Assembly: GCF_000374045.1 (NCBI RefSeq)
Contig: NZ_KB893359.1
Location: 62,001-126,000 of the forward strand
DNA length: 64,000 nucleotides
Origin: Segetibacter koreensis DSM 18137
GTDB lineage: Bacteria > Bacteroidota > Bacteroidia > Chitinophagales > Chitinophagaceae
Direction of reading: 5' to 3'
Part shown: piece by piece, positions 9,240-19,306 of the stretch
Numbering within the stretch: the stretch's first letter is position 1
Layout: each line of letters opens with the position of its first letter
Program-made: the position numbers and the translations under genes
Notes under the pieces: model-generated
What the model saw: the letters and a program-made list of their open reading frames with translations, nothing else
The model's database searches: none
What the model was told of the DNA's origin: nothing

Positions 9240-10625
9240 ATGACTATGAATTTTTCGAGAACTACTAATAAATTAAAGCACGCAGCATTTTACATTCCCT
9301 TTACAATTTATTTTGTGGTTTTTGCTATTGCGGCATTTATCGGCTTCAAGATGCTTGGTAATAATGAAATAAATGCAGATTCTTCATTTACCGATATTTT
9401 TCAATTATTGCTTAAAGTAGCTTTAGCGTTTACCATTGCTATCATTTCTGTTGCCTTTATTCCCGTTCTTATTTCGTTTTTATATTTTATGTATAAAAAG
9501 AGAAAAACTGGAATTCGTTTCGGCATTTCTACTGACGTGAAAGAAAGTCGACTGAACGAAAAACAAACTGTAAGACTTGCGATCAGCCCTGTTTTAAAAC
9601 CGTTCTTTGGATTTATAAGACTTCGCTTACTGTACGATCAAAAACATTATTCAAAGAAGTTTTCACTTTTAGAAAATAGCAAAAGAAAGTTTTTCAGTAC
9701 GAGTATTGAAGGGACTTATCACTGGACATTGCCGCAAATAAAGGAATATCACGTCGAAAAAGCTGTTTTATATTTCGAAGATGTTTTCCAGTTTTTTTCG
9801 ATAGCTGTAAATCTGCCTGCAAGCAGTCATTTCTTTACACAACCGACTACAAAAGGCATTAAAGATTTAAATGTATTGCCAAGAAAAACTGAAGAAACAA
9901 ATACGCGTATAGAGCAGTTAAGAAAAGTCGAAGGAGAATATCTTAACTATAAAAACTTTGAAAACAACGATGACGTGCGACGTATTGTCTGGAAGATCTA
10001 TGCTAAAAACAAGGAACTTGTTGTTAGAATTCCTGAAATAATGGATCCTTACGCTTCTCATGTTTATCTCTACGCCTCTTTTTTCAGCCATTTCGATATA
10101 GAAGGAAACGGTGCAGTGGAAGTTCCTTTTTTAAATTATTTTAAAGTAATTACCTGGTCTGTTTACCAAAATTTGGTAAAACGCGGATTTGAGGTAAGAT
10201 ATGTTCCTGACCAGGAAGTAGCGAAAAACAATACAGCAGATGAACAACAATCTGTTAAATACAGTATCAGCACCAGTAAGTGGCACAACGTTAAAGATTT
10301 AAAGACTTACGTAAAGACAAATGATGCTTCTATCGTATTAATTTCCTCTTTAAGTGATGCCGACGAAGTGCAGGATTTAATGGAGAATGCGGGAGGTGAC
10401 ATTACTTTTATCTTTATAAAATTAACCGATAGTTTTAAAAATCAGAACGTGATCGATTGGGTTCAGTGGCTGTTTATTGAAAATCAGAAAGATGATGTTG
10501 ATGTATATAAAAGAGGGTGGGCTCTATCTCCGTTGCGGGTAAGAATAAAGGAAAATGAAAGAAAGCTTGCAGAAATATTACAAAAATACCAGGGCGCGGA
10601 AACAGCAATAATTGGTACCAAATAG
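9240..10625 (+). CDS. DUF58 domain membrane protein
   Basis: 461 residues. Two transmembrane helices (about 15-38 and 52-80) come before a cytoplasmic region containing the DUF58 signature at about 220-265 (RKVEGEYLNYKNFENNDDVRRIVWKIYAKN, here split: E-x-Y then DD-x-R-x-I-x-W, then the LVVRI strand). DUF58 proteins are usually encoded with a MoxR ATPase and a transglutaminase-like membrane protein, exactly as here. Such sets are thought to act on chaperone-like assembly or envelope processes. An ATG two codons later (9246) is an equally possible start. It is the first gene of a four-gene plus-strand run. Confidence 0.8.
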   Translation: MTMNFSRTTNKLKHAAFYIPFTIYFVVFAIAAFIGFKMLGNNEINADSSFTDIFQLLLKVALAFTIAIISVAFIPVLISFLYFMYKKRKTGIRFGISTDVKESRLNEKQTVRLAISPVLKPFFGFIRLRLLYDQKHYSKKFSLLENSKRKFFSTSIEGTYHWTLPQIKEYHVEKAVLYFEDVFQFFSIAVNLPASSHFFTQPTTKGIKDLNVLPRKTEETNTRIEQLRKVEGEYLNYKNFENNDDVRRIVWKIYAKNKELVVRIPEIMDPYASHVYLYASFFSHFDIEGNGAVEVPFLNYFKVITWSVYQNLVKRGFEVRYVPDQEVAKNNTADEQQSVKYSISTSKWHNVKDLKTYVKTNDASIVLISSLSDADEVQDLMENAGGDITFIFIKLTDSFKNQNVIDWVQWLFIENQKDDVDVYKRGWALSPLRVRIKENERKLAEILQKYQGAETAIIGTK

Positions 10626-10668
10626 AGATTGTAAAGTTTGAGGCTTGGCTATTAAAAAGATTATAAAA

Positions 10669-13287
10669 ATGCAAATCGGAAGAATACATAGCTGGAAAAA
10701 GGTTACCGCTCAATTGCTATTATTAGCGATTCCGACGGTAGCGTTGGTTTTATACCTCTTGTACAATGCAAACGAGTATTTCGCGTTACTGCAAAATAAC
10801 TCATCAGAGCAGGTAATATATTTTGCAACGGGAATCGTAATATCGCTTGCTTTTTATGCATACCGGTTTAGGTTTATAACAACTGCCTTATTATTATTTG
10901 GCGCCTATTTTATTGCTTACAAATTTCTAGGAAAATTAACCATTGGCGAGTTTGATGCTTTCTTTATTTCTGTCAAATTTCTAATTTTTGCCCTGCTGTT
11001 TTCCGCAGGCTGGCTTGCCGGATATGGATTCTCACGATCGAGGTATTTCACCATTTTCTGGTCTGTTTTTCTACTTGTCTTGCAAATAATTGTGGTGAGT
11101 AAAACTGCAGATATAACGGCCAGGGCTTTAATATCAGCATTTGCACCGGTATTAGTGTATGCTTTTTACATCATTTATACTGCTGAGCTTATCAGGAATA
11201 TGAATGAAGACGAGACTAAATTTGGTTGGTTTATCACCAAACGTCTTGTTGGTTTTATCAGCTTAGCTCTTATTGTTTTATTTGGGCTGTTGCTGATTTT
11301 TCAAAAAGAATTTAATAGTATAGAACAGGATTGGGGGGGCGGACAAGGAGGAAAAAATAACGGCGGCAAAGAGAGCATGACCAAACAAAATAAAGATGGC
11401 AGCCTCAGCAATAAGGACCAGATGAAAATGACAGGGTCTTTAAGTAAAGATAAACGATTGGTCTTTGTTGCCAAACTCGATAATTTTTTTCCCGATGGCA
11501 AAACTCCAAACCCGCTTTATTTTACATCAACCTATTACACAAAATTTGATACGCTGACCCAAACATTTGAGGAAGACAAGAAGCTTCCATACAATGATCT
11601 TTTCAGTCCCGATCCATCAAAAATACCTTTGTATTTTGCCAAAACCGATACGGCTGTTATCAGGAATACTATGGCAACTTTAAACCGGAAGGTTGTCTCA
11701 ACAGACGTGTATAGAGTTATTCTTTCACCAAAGGAATACATTGCTCCTTCTACCGCTTTTTTTTGCCAGCCGCTACCTGTTGAGAATGAATACAAATCAC
11801 AATTTAAAAGCGCATACAGGGCTAAGATGTGGGTAAGTGATCTGAACAGCGCTTATTTCATTTACAATCCTGCGGGCAATAAGCAGCTGGAGGCCTTTCA
11901 GAAACAGCGTTTTGATCGGCTACGTGAGGCAAGTTCGTATGCCGGTCTCGATAAGAAGTTTATGGATTACTACACTTTTATGCCTCGCAACCCTGAGTAT
12001 AATCGCATAAGTGAACTTGCCCAACAAATAACTAAAAATGCAAAAACTCCTGCGGATAAAATGATTGCGATAAGGAATTATTTTACGCAGAAAGATGAAT
12101 TTGGCCAACCTCTTTTCAGGTACAGTGATAACCCGGGCATTCCAGGGTTACCGAGTGCAAGCAAATTAAATTACTTTTTGTTCGAAAACCGCAAGGGATA
12201 CTGTGCGTACTTTGCCGGCGCTACTCTTTTTCTGCTTCGTTCGTTAGGCATTCCAAGTCGTATTGCTGCTGGTTTTTTAACCGTAGACAGAAGCAGCAAA
12301 AACCCAGGATGGTATTGGTTTTATGCAGACCAGGCGCATGCGTGGGTGCAGCTTTATTTTCCAGGTTACGGCTGGATAGATTTTGACACAACCGTACCCG
12401 ACCAGAATACACAACAGTCACCCCAACCTGATGGTACACCCCCGATGAATACTCAGCAGGCATTGTTAGTGGCAGATGGACAAGCAGTAAGTATTGACAC
12501 TGCCGCAAAAAGAGTGACAATGAAAGTGAAAAAAATGCTTTTTCACGATGAGAATATTCCTGCACCTGAGGCTAAAGATCTTTTTATGGATGTATCTATG
12601 GCCTCAGTTACCCGAGACACAGGTGAAGGGAAACTAAGCGATATAAAAACAGGAACCAATATTGTAGTAGTCTCATACGCCGAAGCCATGAAAAATGTAA
12701 TGGCTAACGAAACTGATAATCTTGCATCATTGATAGTAAAGCTTCCAAAGCCGGCGCCTATTGATGAAATTAAGATAATGGAAACAGAAGAACAGAAAAA
12801 AGAGCGACAAAAAATACAGGCAAAAGTATCGCAACCTTTTGATTGGGTAAAAGCACTGTGGATTGGTTTAGCCATTATCGGCGGTTTTATACTCTTATTA
12901 TTCTTGCTGCCATGGTTGATCTGGCAATATCTAAATAGTAAAGCAAAAAGCAACACTGCTGCAAGACTAAAGGCATACAATATTTATACAGCCAGTATGT
13001 ACTATTTGAATCAAATGGGAATAGCAAGAGAGAACCAAAGCCCTCAGCAGTTTGCAGAAGAGACAGACAAAAGATTTGGATCAAGCTTTAATCGTTTTAC
13101 AAATGTTTACCAAAAGATTAAATACAGCAGTGTTCCATTGACCTCGAATGAAGAAATGCTGGTTCAAAATTTTTATAGTCCATTTATTGAAAAAGTAAAA
13201 AATAACATTCCAATAAAGAAAAGAATAAGCGGCTTTGCCAATATCTACAATACCGTTCATTTCTTTACTAAATCTAAAATAAGCTAA
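10669..13287 (+). CDS. Transglutaminase-like membrane protein
   Basis: About 872 residues from ATG 10669; an in-frame TTG at 10645 would add 8 residues. The N-terminal part has several membrane helices (to about residue 215). A periplasmic segment follows with the transglutaminase/protease-like core: Cys512 in GYCAYFAG, His557 in QAHAWVQLYF and Asp571 in WIDFDTT form the expected triad. Near residue 735 comes one more membrane helix (LWIGLAIIGGFILLLFLLPW) and a DUF4129-like cytoplasmic tail. It ends 2 bp before the MoxR gene, so translation is probably coupled. The substrate is unknown; the fold may crosslink or hydrolyse peptides. Confidence 0.85.
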   Translation: MQIGRIHSWKKVTAQLLLLAIPTVALVLYLLYNANEYFALLQNNSSEQVIYFATGIVISLAFYAYRFRFITTALLLFGAYFIAYKFLGKLTIGEFDAFFISVKFLIFALLFSAGWLAGYGFSRSRYFTIFWSVFLLVLQIIVVSKTADITARALISAFAPVLVYAFYIIYTAELIRNMNEDETKFGWFITKRLVGFISLALIVLFGLLLIFQKEFNSIEQDWGGGQGGKNNGGKESMTKQNKDGSLSNKDQMKMTGSLSKDKRLVFVAKLDNFFPDGKTPNPLYFTSTYYTKFDTLTQTFEEDKKLPYNDLFSPDPSKIPLYFAKTDTAVIRNTMATLNRKVVSTDVYRVILSPKEYIAPSTAFFCQPLPVENEYKSQFKSAYRAKMWVSDLNSAYFIYNPAGNKQLEAFQKQRFDRLREASSYAGLDKKFMDYYTFMPRNPEYNRISELAQQITKNAKTPADKMIAIRNYFTQKDEFGQPLFRYSDNPGIPGLPSASKLNYFLFENRKGYCAYFAGATLFLLRSLGIPSRIAAGFLTVDRSSKNPGWYWFYADQAHAWVQLYFPGYGWIDFDTTVPDQNTQQSPQPDGTPPMNTQQALLVADGQAVSIDTAAKRVTMKVKKMLFHDENIPAPEAKDLFMDVSMASVTRDTGEGKLSDIKTGTNIVVVSYAEAMKNVMANETDNLASLIVKLPKPAPIDEIKIMETEEQKKERQKIQAKVSQPFDWVKALWIGLAIIGGFILLLFLLPWLIWQYLNSKAKSNTAARLKAYNIYTASMYYLNQMGIARENQSPQQFAEETDKRFGSSFNRFTNVYQKIKYSSVPLTSNEEMLVQNFYSPFIEKVKNNIPIKKRISGFANIYNTVHFFTKSKIS

Positions 13288-13289
13288 AC

Positions 13290-14294
13290 ATGCAGCAGGA
13301 AATTATAGAGCAAAACATACAGATAGAAGAAGCCCTTGAAAATATTCAGAAACTGGTAGATAATATAGAAACGGTCATCCGTGGAAAGCGCATGCAGATT
13401 CAGTTTATCCTTACTGCGTTATTGGCTAAAGGACATATTCTAATGGAAGATAACCCCGGTACCGGTAAAACGGTGATGGCAAAGACCCTGGCGCAAAGCA
13501 TTTCCGGAAGAAGCAACGAGGGAGGTGTTATTTTTAAACGTATACAATTTACTCCTGATTTGCTCCCGATGGATTTGATTGGTTCTCACATTTTTGATGA
13601 TGTAAGGAAAGAATTTATTTTTAAAAAAGGTCCGTTGTTTTGTAATGTATTACTGGCAGACGAAATAAACCGGGCATCTCCCAAAGTGCAGTCTGCCCTG
13701 CTGGAATGTATGGCAGAACACCAGATAACCATCGGAGAAACCACTTATCCGCTAGAGAAAATGTTTTTCACTATAGCAACACAAAACCCGGTTGAAATGG
13801 AAGGTACATATCCTCTGCCTGCCGCCCAGTTAGATCGTTTTTTTATTAAAATTATTTTCGGTTATGTAGACGAAGAAACCGAATTGGATATTTACAATAA
13901 TTACCTTGGCATTGCCAATAATCTTGCTCATATTCACCAGGTATTGAGCATGGAAGAAATACTGTTTTTGCAGGATGAGGCAGAAAAAGTATTTGTGCAC
14001 GAAGAAATCGTAAAATCTGTCAGAAATATTGTTTGGGACACTCGTCGTCATACAGATATTGTGCTTGGCGCATCTACCCGAAGTGGTATCACTTTCTTAA
14101 AATGCTTAAAGGCCTTTGCACTTGTAAACGGAAGAACTTTCGTAACAGAAGATGATCTGCAAAAGATAACTCCAGCCGTTTTAGACCATCGTTTGATTTA
14201 TCGCAACAGAGATGCTAAAGCGAAATCTCTTGCTTCTATTTTAAATAAAGAAATGGACAGGTTAAGCCGGTTAAAAATTGCGGAGCGCGCGTAA
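13290..14294 (+). CDS. MoxR family AAA+ ATPase
   Basis: 334 residues. Walker A is NPGTGKT at about 55-61, Walker B is VLLADEINRASP, sensor-type TQNP is in FTIATQNPVEMEGTYPLPAAQLDRF, and an AAA lid follows. MoxR ATPases are chaperone-like and pair with DUF58 or von Willebrand A-type partners. It follows the transglutaminase gene by 2 bp and belongs to the DUF58-transglutaminase-MoxR operon. The usual gene order in Bacteroidota often starts with MoxR; here it comes third. Confidence 0.92.
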   Translation: MQQEIIEQNIQIEEALENIQKLVDNIETVIRGKRMQIQFILTALLAKGHILMEDNPGTGKTVMAKTLAQSISGRSNEGGVIFKRIQFTPDLLPMDLIGSHIFDDVRKEFIFKKGPLFCNVLLADEINRASPKVQSALLECMAEHQITIGETTYPLEKMFFTIATQNPVEMEGTYPLPAAQLDRFFIKIIFGYVDEETELDIYNNYLGIANNLAHIHQVLSMEEILFLQDEAEKVFVHEEIVKSVRNIVWDTRRHTDIVLGASTRSGITFLKCLKAFALVNGRTFVTEDDLQKITPAVLDHRLIYRNRDAKAKSLASILNKEMDRLSRLKIAERA

Positions 14295-14371
14295 AAGCTG
14301 TAAACTATTTGATAAATGTTATTACAGAAACGAAGAACTGTACTAAATAAGCTTCGCTATATATCCAATAG

Positions 14372-16378
14372 ATGAAAATGAAATTTGCTCTCTTTATAGT
14401 TTATTTGTTACTGGGGTTTAATAAAATAACTTTTTCACAGGGCAATCCAACTGCCAGGTATGAGATTGATGCAAAACGCATTGGGGTAAATCCTACAGAT
14501 AAAGATGCATTGCCCAGAAGCCGTGAATTTATTCGTTTAGACAGTACGTATTATGTTGGGTATATGTTTGAAGGAATCTACAAATCTGACAGAAGCAGCG
14601 ATTTTATCGGTTTTAAATATGCCATTCCATCTTTAAAAAAAGCCTTTGTATTACTGCAAAGAGATTATGGAAAAAGTTTAAAAAACTTATTTCGTTCTCC
14701 CCAGGAGTATATGGCTTCTATGAATCGTTATATCGATTTTTTGCAGATTGCCGGCACACTCAGAGAGTGCTACGATAATATAGAAATGCCCGATAGTGTA
14801 ATGTGGGTTTTAAATAATGTTTCCAGCTACAATTTTCCTAAAGATCATCTTGGAGTGAACACCATAAAGGCCTGGACTTATCATCGCAACAGGTTCTTTA
14901 CTTCTGAAAAATATGCTTTCTTAAAAAATTCTGTGGAAGAAAATGAAAAAGAAGCTTTTAACTATTGCTATTACGCACTAAACAGAATACAAAAAAATCG
15001 AGCGACGAATGATATTTGGTTTGGCCCCAACCAGGCTGAGGCGGATAAGATGAATGTGTACCATTACCTTGCCTTGCTGCATTGCTACAACAAAAACTAT
15101 GATAGCAGCGAGTACTACTACCAGCGTCTTGCAGAAAGCGGTACAGTCTCGTGGAACAACTATGGGAACATGAAGATGGAAATAGGTGAGTTCGCTGTTT
15201 CAAACGAATATTTAAACAGGGACAAATACAAGTACACGCAAAAAATGCTGCGTGAGCCTTTCTACTACATCCCCATGTTGGATGTATATGCAGGACGAAC
15301 CAAAGATGCGATGGCTCTGTGTAAGGAGGCTATTCAGAATGCCGGTTCTACACCCGGGTTCGGCTGGTATAATATTGCTCTTTGCAGAAGTTATATGTAT
15401 GATGGCCAGCTGGACAGTGCTGAGTATGTTCTTCAAAAAGCTGCGGATTTTAAAGAGGTACATATTGGCACAACTCTTACTCAAAACCAGTACGATTTTA
15501 CCATTAATCTTTTGAAACTGCAATTAGATGAACGAAAAGTTGCGTTGGTAAAATTTGAAAATGCAGGATGGTGGTACTCTCCTTCCTCGTTGTACAAAAT
15601 AGCAGCTTTAAAAATTCAAAAGATGTTGTTACAGTATATACTCATTAATCAACTTTCGGCAAATCCTGAAAGAGACCGAACTGTGTATGATCTCTTTTGC
15701 GGAGAAAGCACAACTTCTTTCGATGAAGATTATTATCTCATAAAAGATTTCAGCCCTTCTTATTTTGAAAAAAAATACGAAAATTATCAGAAGACCGATA
15801 ACCGCCAAAACGTTAAGAAATATTTTCGGCTGATGACTCACCAGATGCAATGGATGAACGGAGACGAAGACAAAGCAACGGAAGGTTATCAGCAAATGAT
15901 TAAAGAAGTCAGATTGGATACCTCCAATGAAAAACTTTTTTTAGGCAGGCTATACGAAGGCTTGTCAAAAGGGAGTGATGAGAATGGTAGTGAAAAAGAT
16001 TATGATTTTTATTCAAATGCATTATATGAAGAGTATCCTCAATTACTGCCATTTACAGGGATCACTTTGAAGATGAAATTAGTTACAAGTGGCGTAGATG
16101 ACGAAGAGACAAAAAAAGTGGTAAAAGAATTAAAGCATTGCGAGATAAAATGGGCAGATGCAGCAGATGAAACTACACCGATTGCTACGATATCCTTCTT
16201 AAAGAAGGGTGACAGGTATGAGGCCACAGTAAATGTAAAAAACGGTTTAAATAAAAATATTGTAACTAACGAGAAAATGGTTTTTAAAAACACAGAAGGC
16301 GCTGGTAAAGAACTGGCTCTGAGATTATTTGGCAAAAGCGGAGCAATGATTTTTGAAAAAACAGATGCAGGAAATTAA
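14372..16378 (+). CDS. Exported helical-repeat protein, function unknown
   Basis: 668 residues with a signal peptide (MKMKFALFIVYLLLGFNKITFSQ, cleavage after FSQ). The rest is rich in aromatic residues with TPR-like helical pairs (for example YHYLALLHCYNKNYDSSEYYY, then further segments such as YNIALCRSYMYDGQLDSAEYVL), so a TPR-type scaffold in the periplasm is likely. It lies 77 bp after moxR on the same strand and may be co-transcribed with the DUF58-transglutaminase-MoxR set, perhaps as a periplasmic partner. No named family was recognised. Confidence 0.7.
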   Translation: MKMKFALFIVYLLLGFNKITFSQGNPTARYEIDAKRIGVNPTDKDALPRSREFIRLDSTYYVGYMFEGIYKSDRSSDFIGFKYAIPSLKKAFVLLQRDYGKSLKNLFRSPQEYMASMNRYIDFLQIAGTLRECYDNIEMPDSVMWVLNNVSSYNFPKDHLGVNTIKAWTYHRNRFFTSEKYAFLKNSVEENEKEAFNYCYYALNRIQKNRATNDIWFGPNQAEADKMNVYHYLALLHCYNKNYDSSEYYYQRLAESGTVSWNNYGNMKMEIGEFAVSNEYLNRDKYKYTQKMLREPFYYIPMLDVYAGRTKDAMALCKEAIQNAGSTPGFGWYNIALCRSYMYDGQLDSAEYVLQKAADFKEVHIGTTLTQNQYDFTINLLKLQLDERKVALVKFENAGWWYSPSSLYKIAALKIQKMLLQYILINQLSANPERDRTVYDLFCGESTTSFDEDYYLIKDFSPSYFEKKYENYQKTDNRQNVKKYFRLMTHQMQWMNGDEDKATEGYQQMIKEVRLDTSNEKLFLGRLYEGLSKGSDENGSEKDYDFYSNALYEEYPQLLPFTGITLKMKLVTSGVDDEETKKVVKELKHCEIKWADAADETTPIATISFLKKGDRYEATVNVKNGLNKNIVTNEKMVFKNTEGAGKELALRLFGKSGAMIFEKTDAGN

Positions 16379-16684
16379 TTATAGGCTTAAAAAAAAACTG
16401 AAGAAGTCAAGCAGCATAAAATTAAATTGCTGAGGTAAAAGAACAAGTAAGGGATTAGTACTAATATGAAGAACACCCTTATGAGTTATTGCAATTAGCA
16501 ACTACCAGTTTCCTTAAACAACATTAGTAGAGAATAAATCGATCTTGATATTTGCTGGCTTACAGTTGAACAAAATCTTAATTTCTCATTAAACTTAAAG
16601 AGACTTATCTAAAGAATATTAAAACTATTAAAAGCAATTTTAATTATAAAAATTTCAAGCCTTACAGCATAATCAGCTCTTCAA
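16379..16684. other. Gene-free stretch between convergent genes
   Basis: 306 bp between the repeat-protein gene (plus) and lgt (minus). It is AT-rich, with no reading frame, RNA or strong hairpin that I can support. Confidence 0.45.
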
Positions 16685-17845
16685 TTAACTGACTACTTGT
16701 TCAGTTTTATTCTGAGTTATAAAAAAGATTAATAAACCTACACCGCTAATTACTAAAAAAGCTGCAATTAATTCTGCCTGGGTAGGGTTAATTCCAAAAA
16801 TGTGATACTTTGTATTTACCCGTATCAATTCAATAAAAAATCTTTCTACTCCATTTACAATTAAATAAATAGCCGTCAACACTCCTGGTGTTGTAATCTT
16901 TTTCCTGATACTCCACAAAAAGGCAAACAACAACAGGCAGGCTACAATTTCGTATAAAGGAGTTGGAAAAACAGCGCTAGGCAGCTGAGAGCAATATTGC
17001 CCAAGGCAGTTTGGAATTTGAACTCCTTCGCCTATTACGTTATGAGGATAGTTATAAGCCCATGCCCAGTCAGGTAACCAGCTAAAAGGTTTTGGATGAG
17101 TATTTACAATACCCCAATCTCCATCGCCGGCAATCTGGCAACCCATACGTCCTATTCCGTAAGCAAGCATCATTGCCGGTGCGAAAGAATCAGCAACATG
17201 AATCGGATTCATATTGTTTCTTTTGCAATAATACCATATAGCAATGGTAGCGCATATAAGCCCACCGTAAAAAGTTAAACCGCTGAACGATATAAGAGAG
17301 CCAATAGGATCTTTTATCAGATCATCTATATTTTCAAGATTGTGAAAAATTTTTGCTCCTATAAAACCAAAGATAAAAGCATAAATAACCATATCTCCTA
17401 CTCTATCCTGCGGCCATATTCTTATTATTCTCTCTTCAGGCTTAGCCAGTTTTACCTTATTCTTTTCCTGCCATTTCAAAAATGCGAATAAAAGTCCGCC
17501 AATTATACCTGCAACCCAGCTTCCTTTTGATGATAAAATGTAAGACTGCGTATCTATGAGTTCATGCCTGTCTAAATACGCCCCTATCAACTTATAGCCT
17601 AAAATAAATCCGAGAAAGAAATTTAAAAGCAGTTCGCCAATTGACGCTGGCTGGCCAACAACTATTTTTTCTTCTTTATAGGTAAGCAGGCCTTCTTTAC
17701 TTTTTCGTTTTAGCTCTGAGGTCAATACAACCGCAGCGGCAATAAATGATAAGGCCACAAAAAATCCAAAAGAATTTATAAGTTTCAGTCCAGACCATTC
17801 AACTCCAAATAAATCTTTGAAGGCGTAATATAGATTGGGATACAT
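16685..17845 (-). CDS. lgt: Prolipoprotein diacylglyceryl transferase
   Basis: 386 residues, polytopic, with about eight membrane helices. Lgt moves a diacylglyceryl group from phosphatidylglycerol to the lipobox cysteine of prolipoproteins in the inner membrane. The Lgt signature is present as GRMGCQIAGDGDWG, a Bacteroidota variant of GRxGNFxNxE. The N-terminal FGFFVALSFIAAA and the family's C-terminal PTPLYEIVACLLLF segment are also seen. It is longer than the Escherichia coli enzyme (about 290) because of an insert in the first third, as is usual in this phylum. It supplies the lipidation needed by SusD and the other lipoproteins of this window. Confidence 0.92.
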   Translation of the reverse strand: MYPNLYYAFKDLFGVEWSGLKLINSFGFFVALSFIAAAVVLTSELKRKSKEGLLTYKEEKIVVGQPASIGELLLNFFLGFILGYKLIGAYLDRHELIDTQSYILSSKGSWVAGIIGGLLFAFLKWQEKNKVKLAKPEERIIRIWPQDRVGDMVIYAFIFGFIGAKIFHNLENIDDLIKDPIGSLISFSGLTFYGGLICATIAIWYYCKRNNMNPIHVADSFAPAMMLAYGIGRMGCQIAGDGDWGIVNTHPKPFSWLPDWAWAYNYPHNVIGEGVQIPNCLGQYCSQLPSAVFPTPLYEIVACLLLFAFLWSIRKKITTPGVLTAIYLIVNGVERFFIELIRVNTKYHIFGINPTQAELIAAFLVISGVGLLIFFITQNKTEQVVS

Positions 17846-17868
17846 TAATTAGAATTCGGTTCAATAAG

Positions 17869-17899
17869 GAAATGTACGAATTGCAATGATAAATACAAT
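17869..17899 (-). promoter_or_regulatory. Probable promoter of lgt
   Basis: On the minus strand ATTG (17899-17896), 19 nt, TACATTTC (17876-17869). It has one mismatch to TAnnTTTG and one to TTTG, with correct spacing, about 20 nt upstream of the start. Confidence 0.5.
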
Positions 17900-17944
17900 T
17901 CTTGATTAAAATAATTACAAGAAGAAAAACTAAGTATATTATAA

Positions 17945-17978
17945 CTAAAAAACCTCCTCCATAGAAATAGAGGAGGTT
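17945..17978 (-). terminator. Intrinsic terminator downstream of the bacilliredoxin gene
   Basis: On the minus strand a 9-bp perfect stem (AACCTCCTC / GAGGAGGTT, 17978-17970 with 17959-17951) is followed at once by a run of T. It separates the bacilliredoxin gene from lgt. Confidence 0.8.
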
Positions 17979-18050
17979 ATATTTACTAACCCATCCATGG
18001 CAACAAGCTGTAAAACCACACGGATGAAAACTTACATATTATTAATTGCA

Positions 18051-18464
18051 CTAGCAATATTCTTCAAAAGCTGCGATAAGGTTACGAGCGATCATTTGCG
18101 CCGGTCGACCTTCTATCTGGTGTCTTTCTATAAAATGTACAAGCTCTCCATTTTTAAACAACGCAATTGCAGGTGATGATGGAGGATAAGGCAACAAATA
18201 CTCACGTACCTTTTTAATAGCCTCTGTATCAAAACCGGCAAAACTGGTGGTTAAGTTCTCAGGTTTTTTATTTGCATTAGCCACAGCCATTAGTACACCT
18301 GGTCGGGCAGAACCTGCACTGCAACCACACACACTGTTAACCATTACCAAAGTTGTTCCTTCTTTGTTTATATACTCCTCTACAAGTTCGGGAGTATCTA
18401 GATCTTCAAAGCCGTTTTCTGTAAGCTCGGCCTTCATTGGTAATACTATTTCTTCTGGATACAT
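18051..18464 (-). CDS. BrxA/BrxB family bacilliredoxin
   Basis: 137 residues, thioredoxin-like fold. The active site CGC lies in NSVCGCSAGSARP (about residues 45-55), typical of the YphP/YqiW family, which removes bacillithiol or similar low-molecular-weight thiols from proteins. Length and the PPSSPAIALFKNGELVHFIERHQIEGR block match the family closely. It is a single-gene unit: a -7-like TATTTTTG lies at 18511-18504 (minus) and an intrinsic terminator follows at 17945-17978. Confidence 0.92.
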   Translation of the reverse strand: MYPEEIVLPMKAELTENGFEDLDTPELVEEYINKEGTTLVMVNSVCGCSAGSARPGVLMAVANANKKPENLTTSFAGFDTEAIKKVREYLLPYPPSSPAIALFKNGELVHFIERHQIEGRPAQMIARNLIAAFEEYC

Positions 18465-18686
18465 TATTTTTTATTTAAATGAAAATCTACCGTTTTTATG
18501 TAGCAAAAATACGAATAAATGTAATTGGGAAGAAAAAAAGGAATGTTAATGGTAATAATGGCAGTCAAAAAACCAAAATGAGGACATTGTGTCACTTAAC
18601 GAATAAAAAAGCTGTCTCTTTATCTCATTTACCCAAAAGGTATGTTGTTTGATTTATACTCGGCAAACAATTAAAAATTTAAAATT

Positions 18687-19115
18687 ATGATAGTTGCAAA
18701 ATCTTTTCCCGTAAACAAAACTTTGACTAGCGTGTTTGATGAATTATTTAATTCTCTTCCTTCTACCTCTGGCAATGAGGTAAGAAGCACAAAAGCTCCT
18801 GTAAATATCAGTGAGAATGAGAATGGATACAATATTGAATTTAATGTACCCGGCAGGAACAAAGAAGATTTTAAAATTAACGTTGACAAAGGATTGTTAA
18901 CAGTCAGTCACGAAAAGAAAGAAGAAACTGAGACTAAAGATATTAAGGTGTTAAGAAAAGAATTTTCTTTCCAGAGTTTCACCCGTTCTTTTTCTTTGGA
19001 TGAAAAAATAAACGCAGAAGGCATTGAAGCAAAATATGAAAATGGAATTTTGAAAGTCGTTCTTCCTAAAAAAGAAGAAGTTAAAATAGCACCTAAACAA
19101 ATTTCAATACAATAA
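18687..19115 (+). CDS. Hsp20/alpha-crystallin small heat-shock protein
   Basis: 142 residues. The alpha-crystallin domain spans about 36-125, with the family pattern: a core strand (APVNISENENGYNIEFNVPG), then a KEDFKINVD-GLLTVSHEK block and the closing A-x-Y-x-NG-V/I-L-x-x-x-LPK motif (AKYENGILKVVLPK). The C-terminal IxI anchor is ISI in PKQISIQ. It is an ATP-independent holdase. It is transcribed alone, with a strong terminator at 19199-19232. Confidence 0.93.
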   Translation: MIVAKSFPVNKTLTSVFDELFNSLPSTSGNEVRSTKAPVNISENENGYNIEFNVPGRNKEDFKINVDKGLLTVSHEKKEETETKDIKVLRKEFSFQSFTRSFSLDEKINAEGIEAKYENGILKVVLPKKEEVKIAPKQISIQ

Positions 19116-19198
19116 TACGATTAAACGTAGCGTATAATAAGTAGTCAAATTAAAATAGTAGTTAAGATTGTTTCATAGCAGTTGGTTTTGGTTTTGAA

Positions 19199-19232
19199 AA
19201 ACCCGATGTATTCACATCGGGTTTATTTTTTT
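19199..19232 (+). terminator. Intrinsic terminator of the Hsp20 gene
   Basis: An 11-bp perfect stem (AAACCCGATGT at 19199-19209, ACATCGGGTTT at 19214-19224) with a 4-nt loop is followed by ATTTTTTTC. Confidence 0.9.
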
Positions 19233-19306
19233 CTTAAAATCCCCCAAATGATACTTTTAGATAGTATTGAATTGTAGTTTCACGCGCAAATATTACCATT
19301 ATCGCC

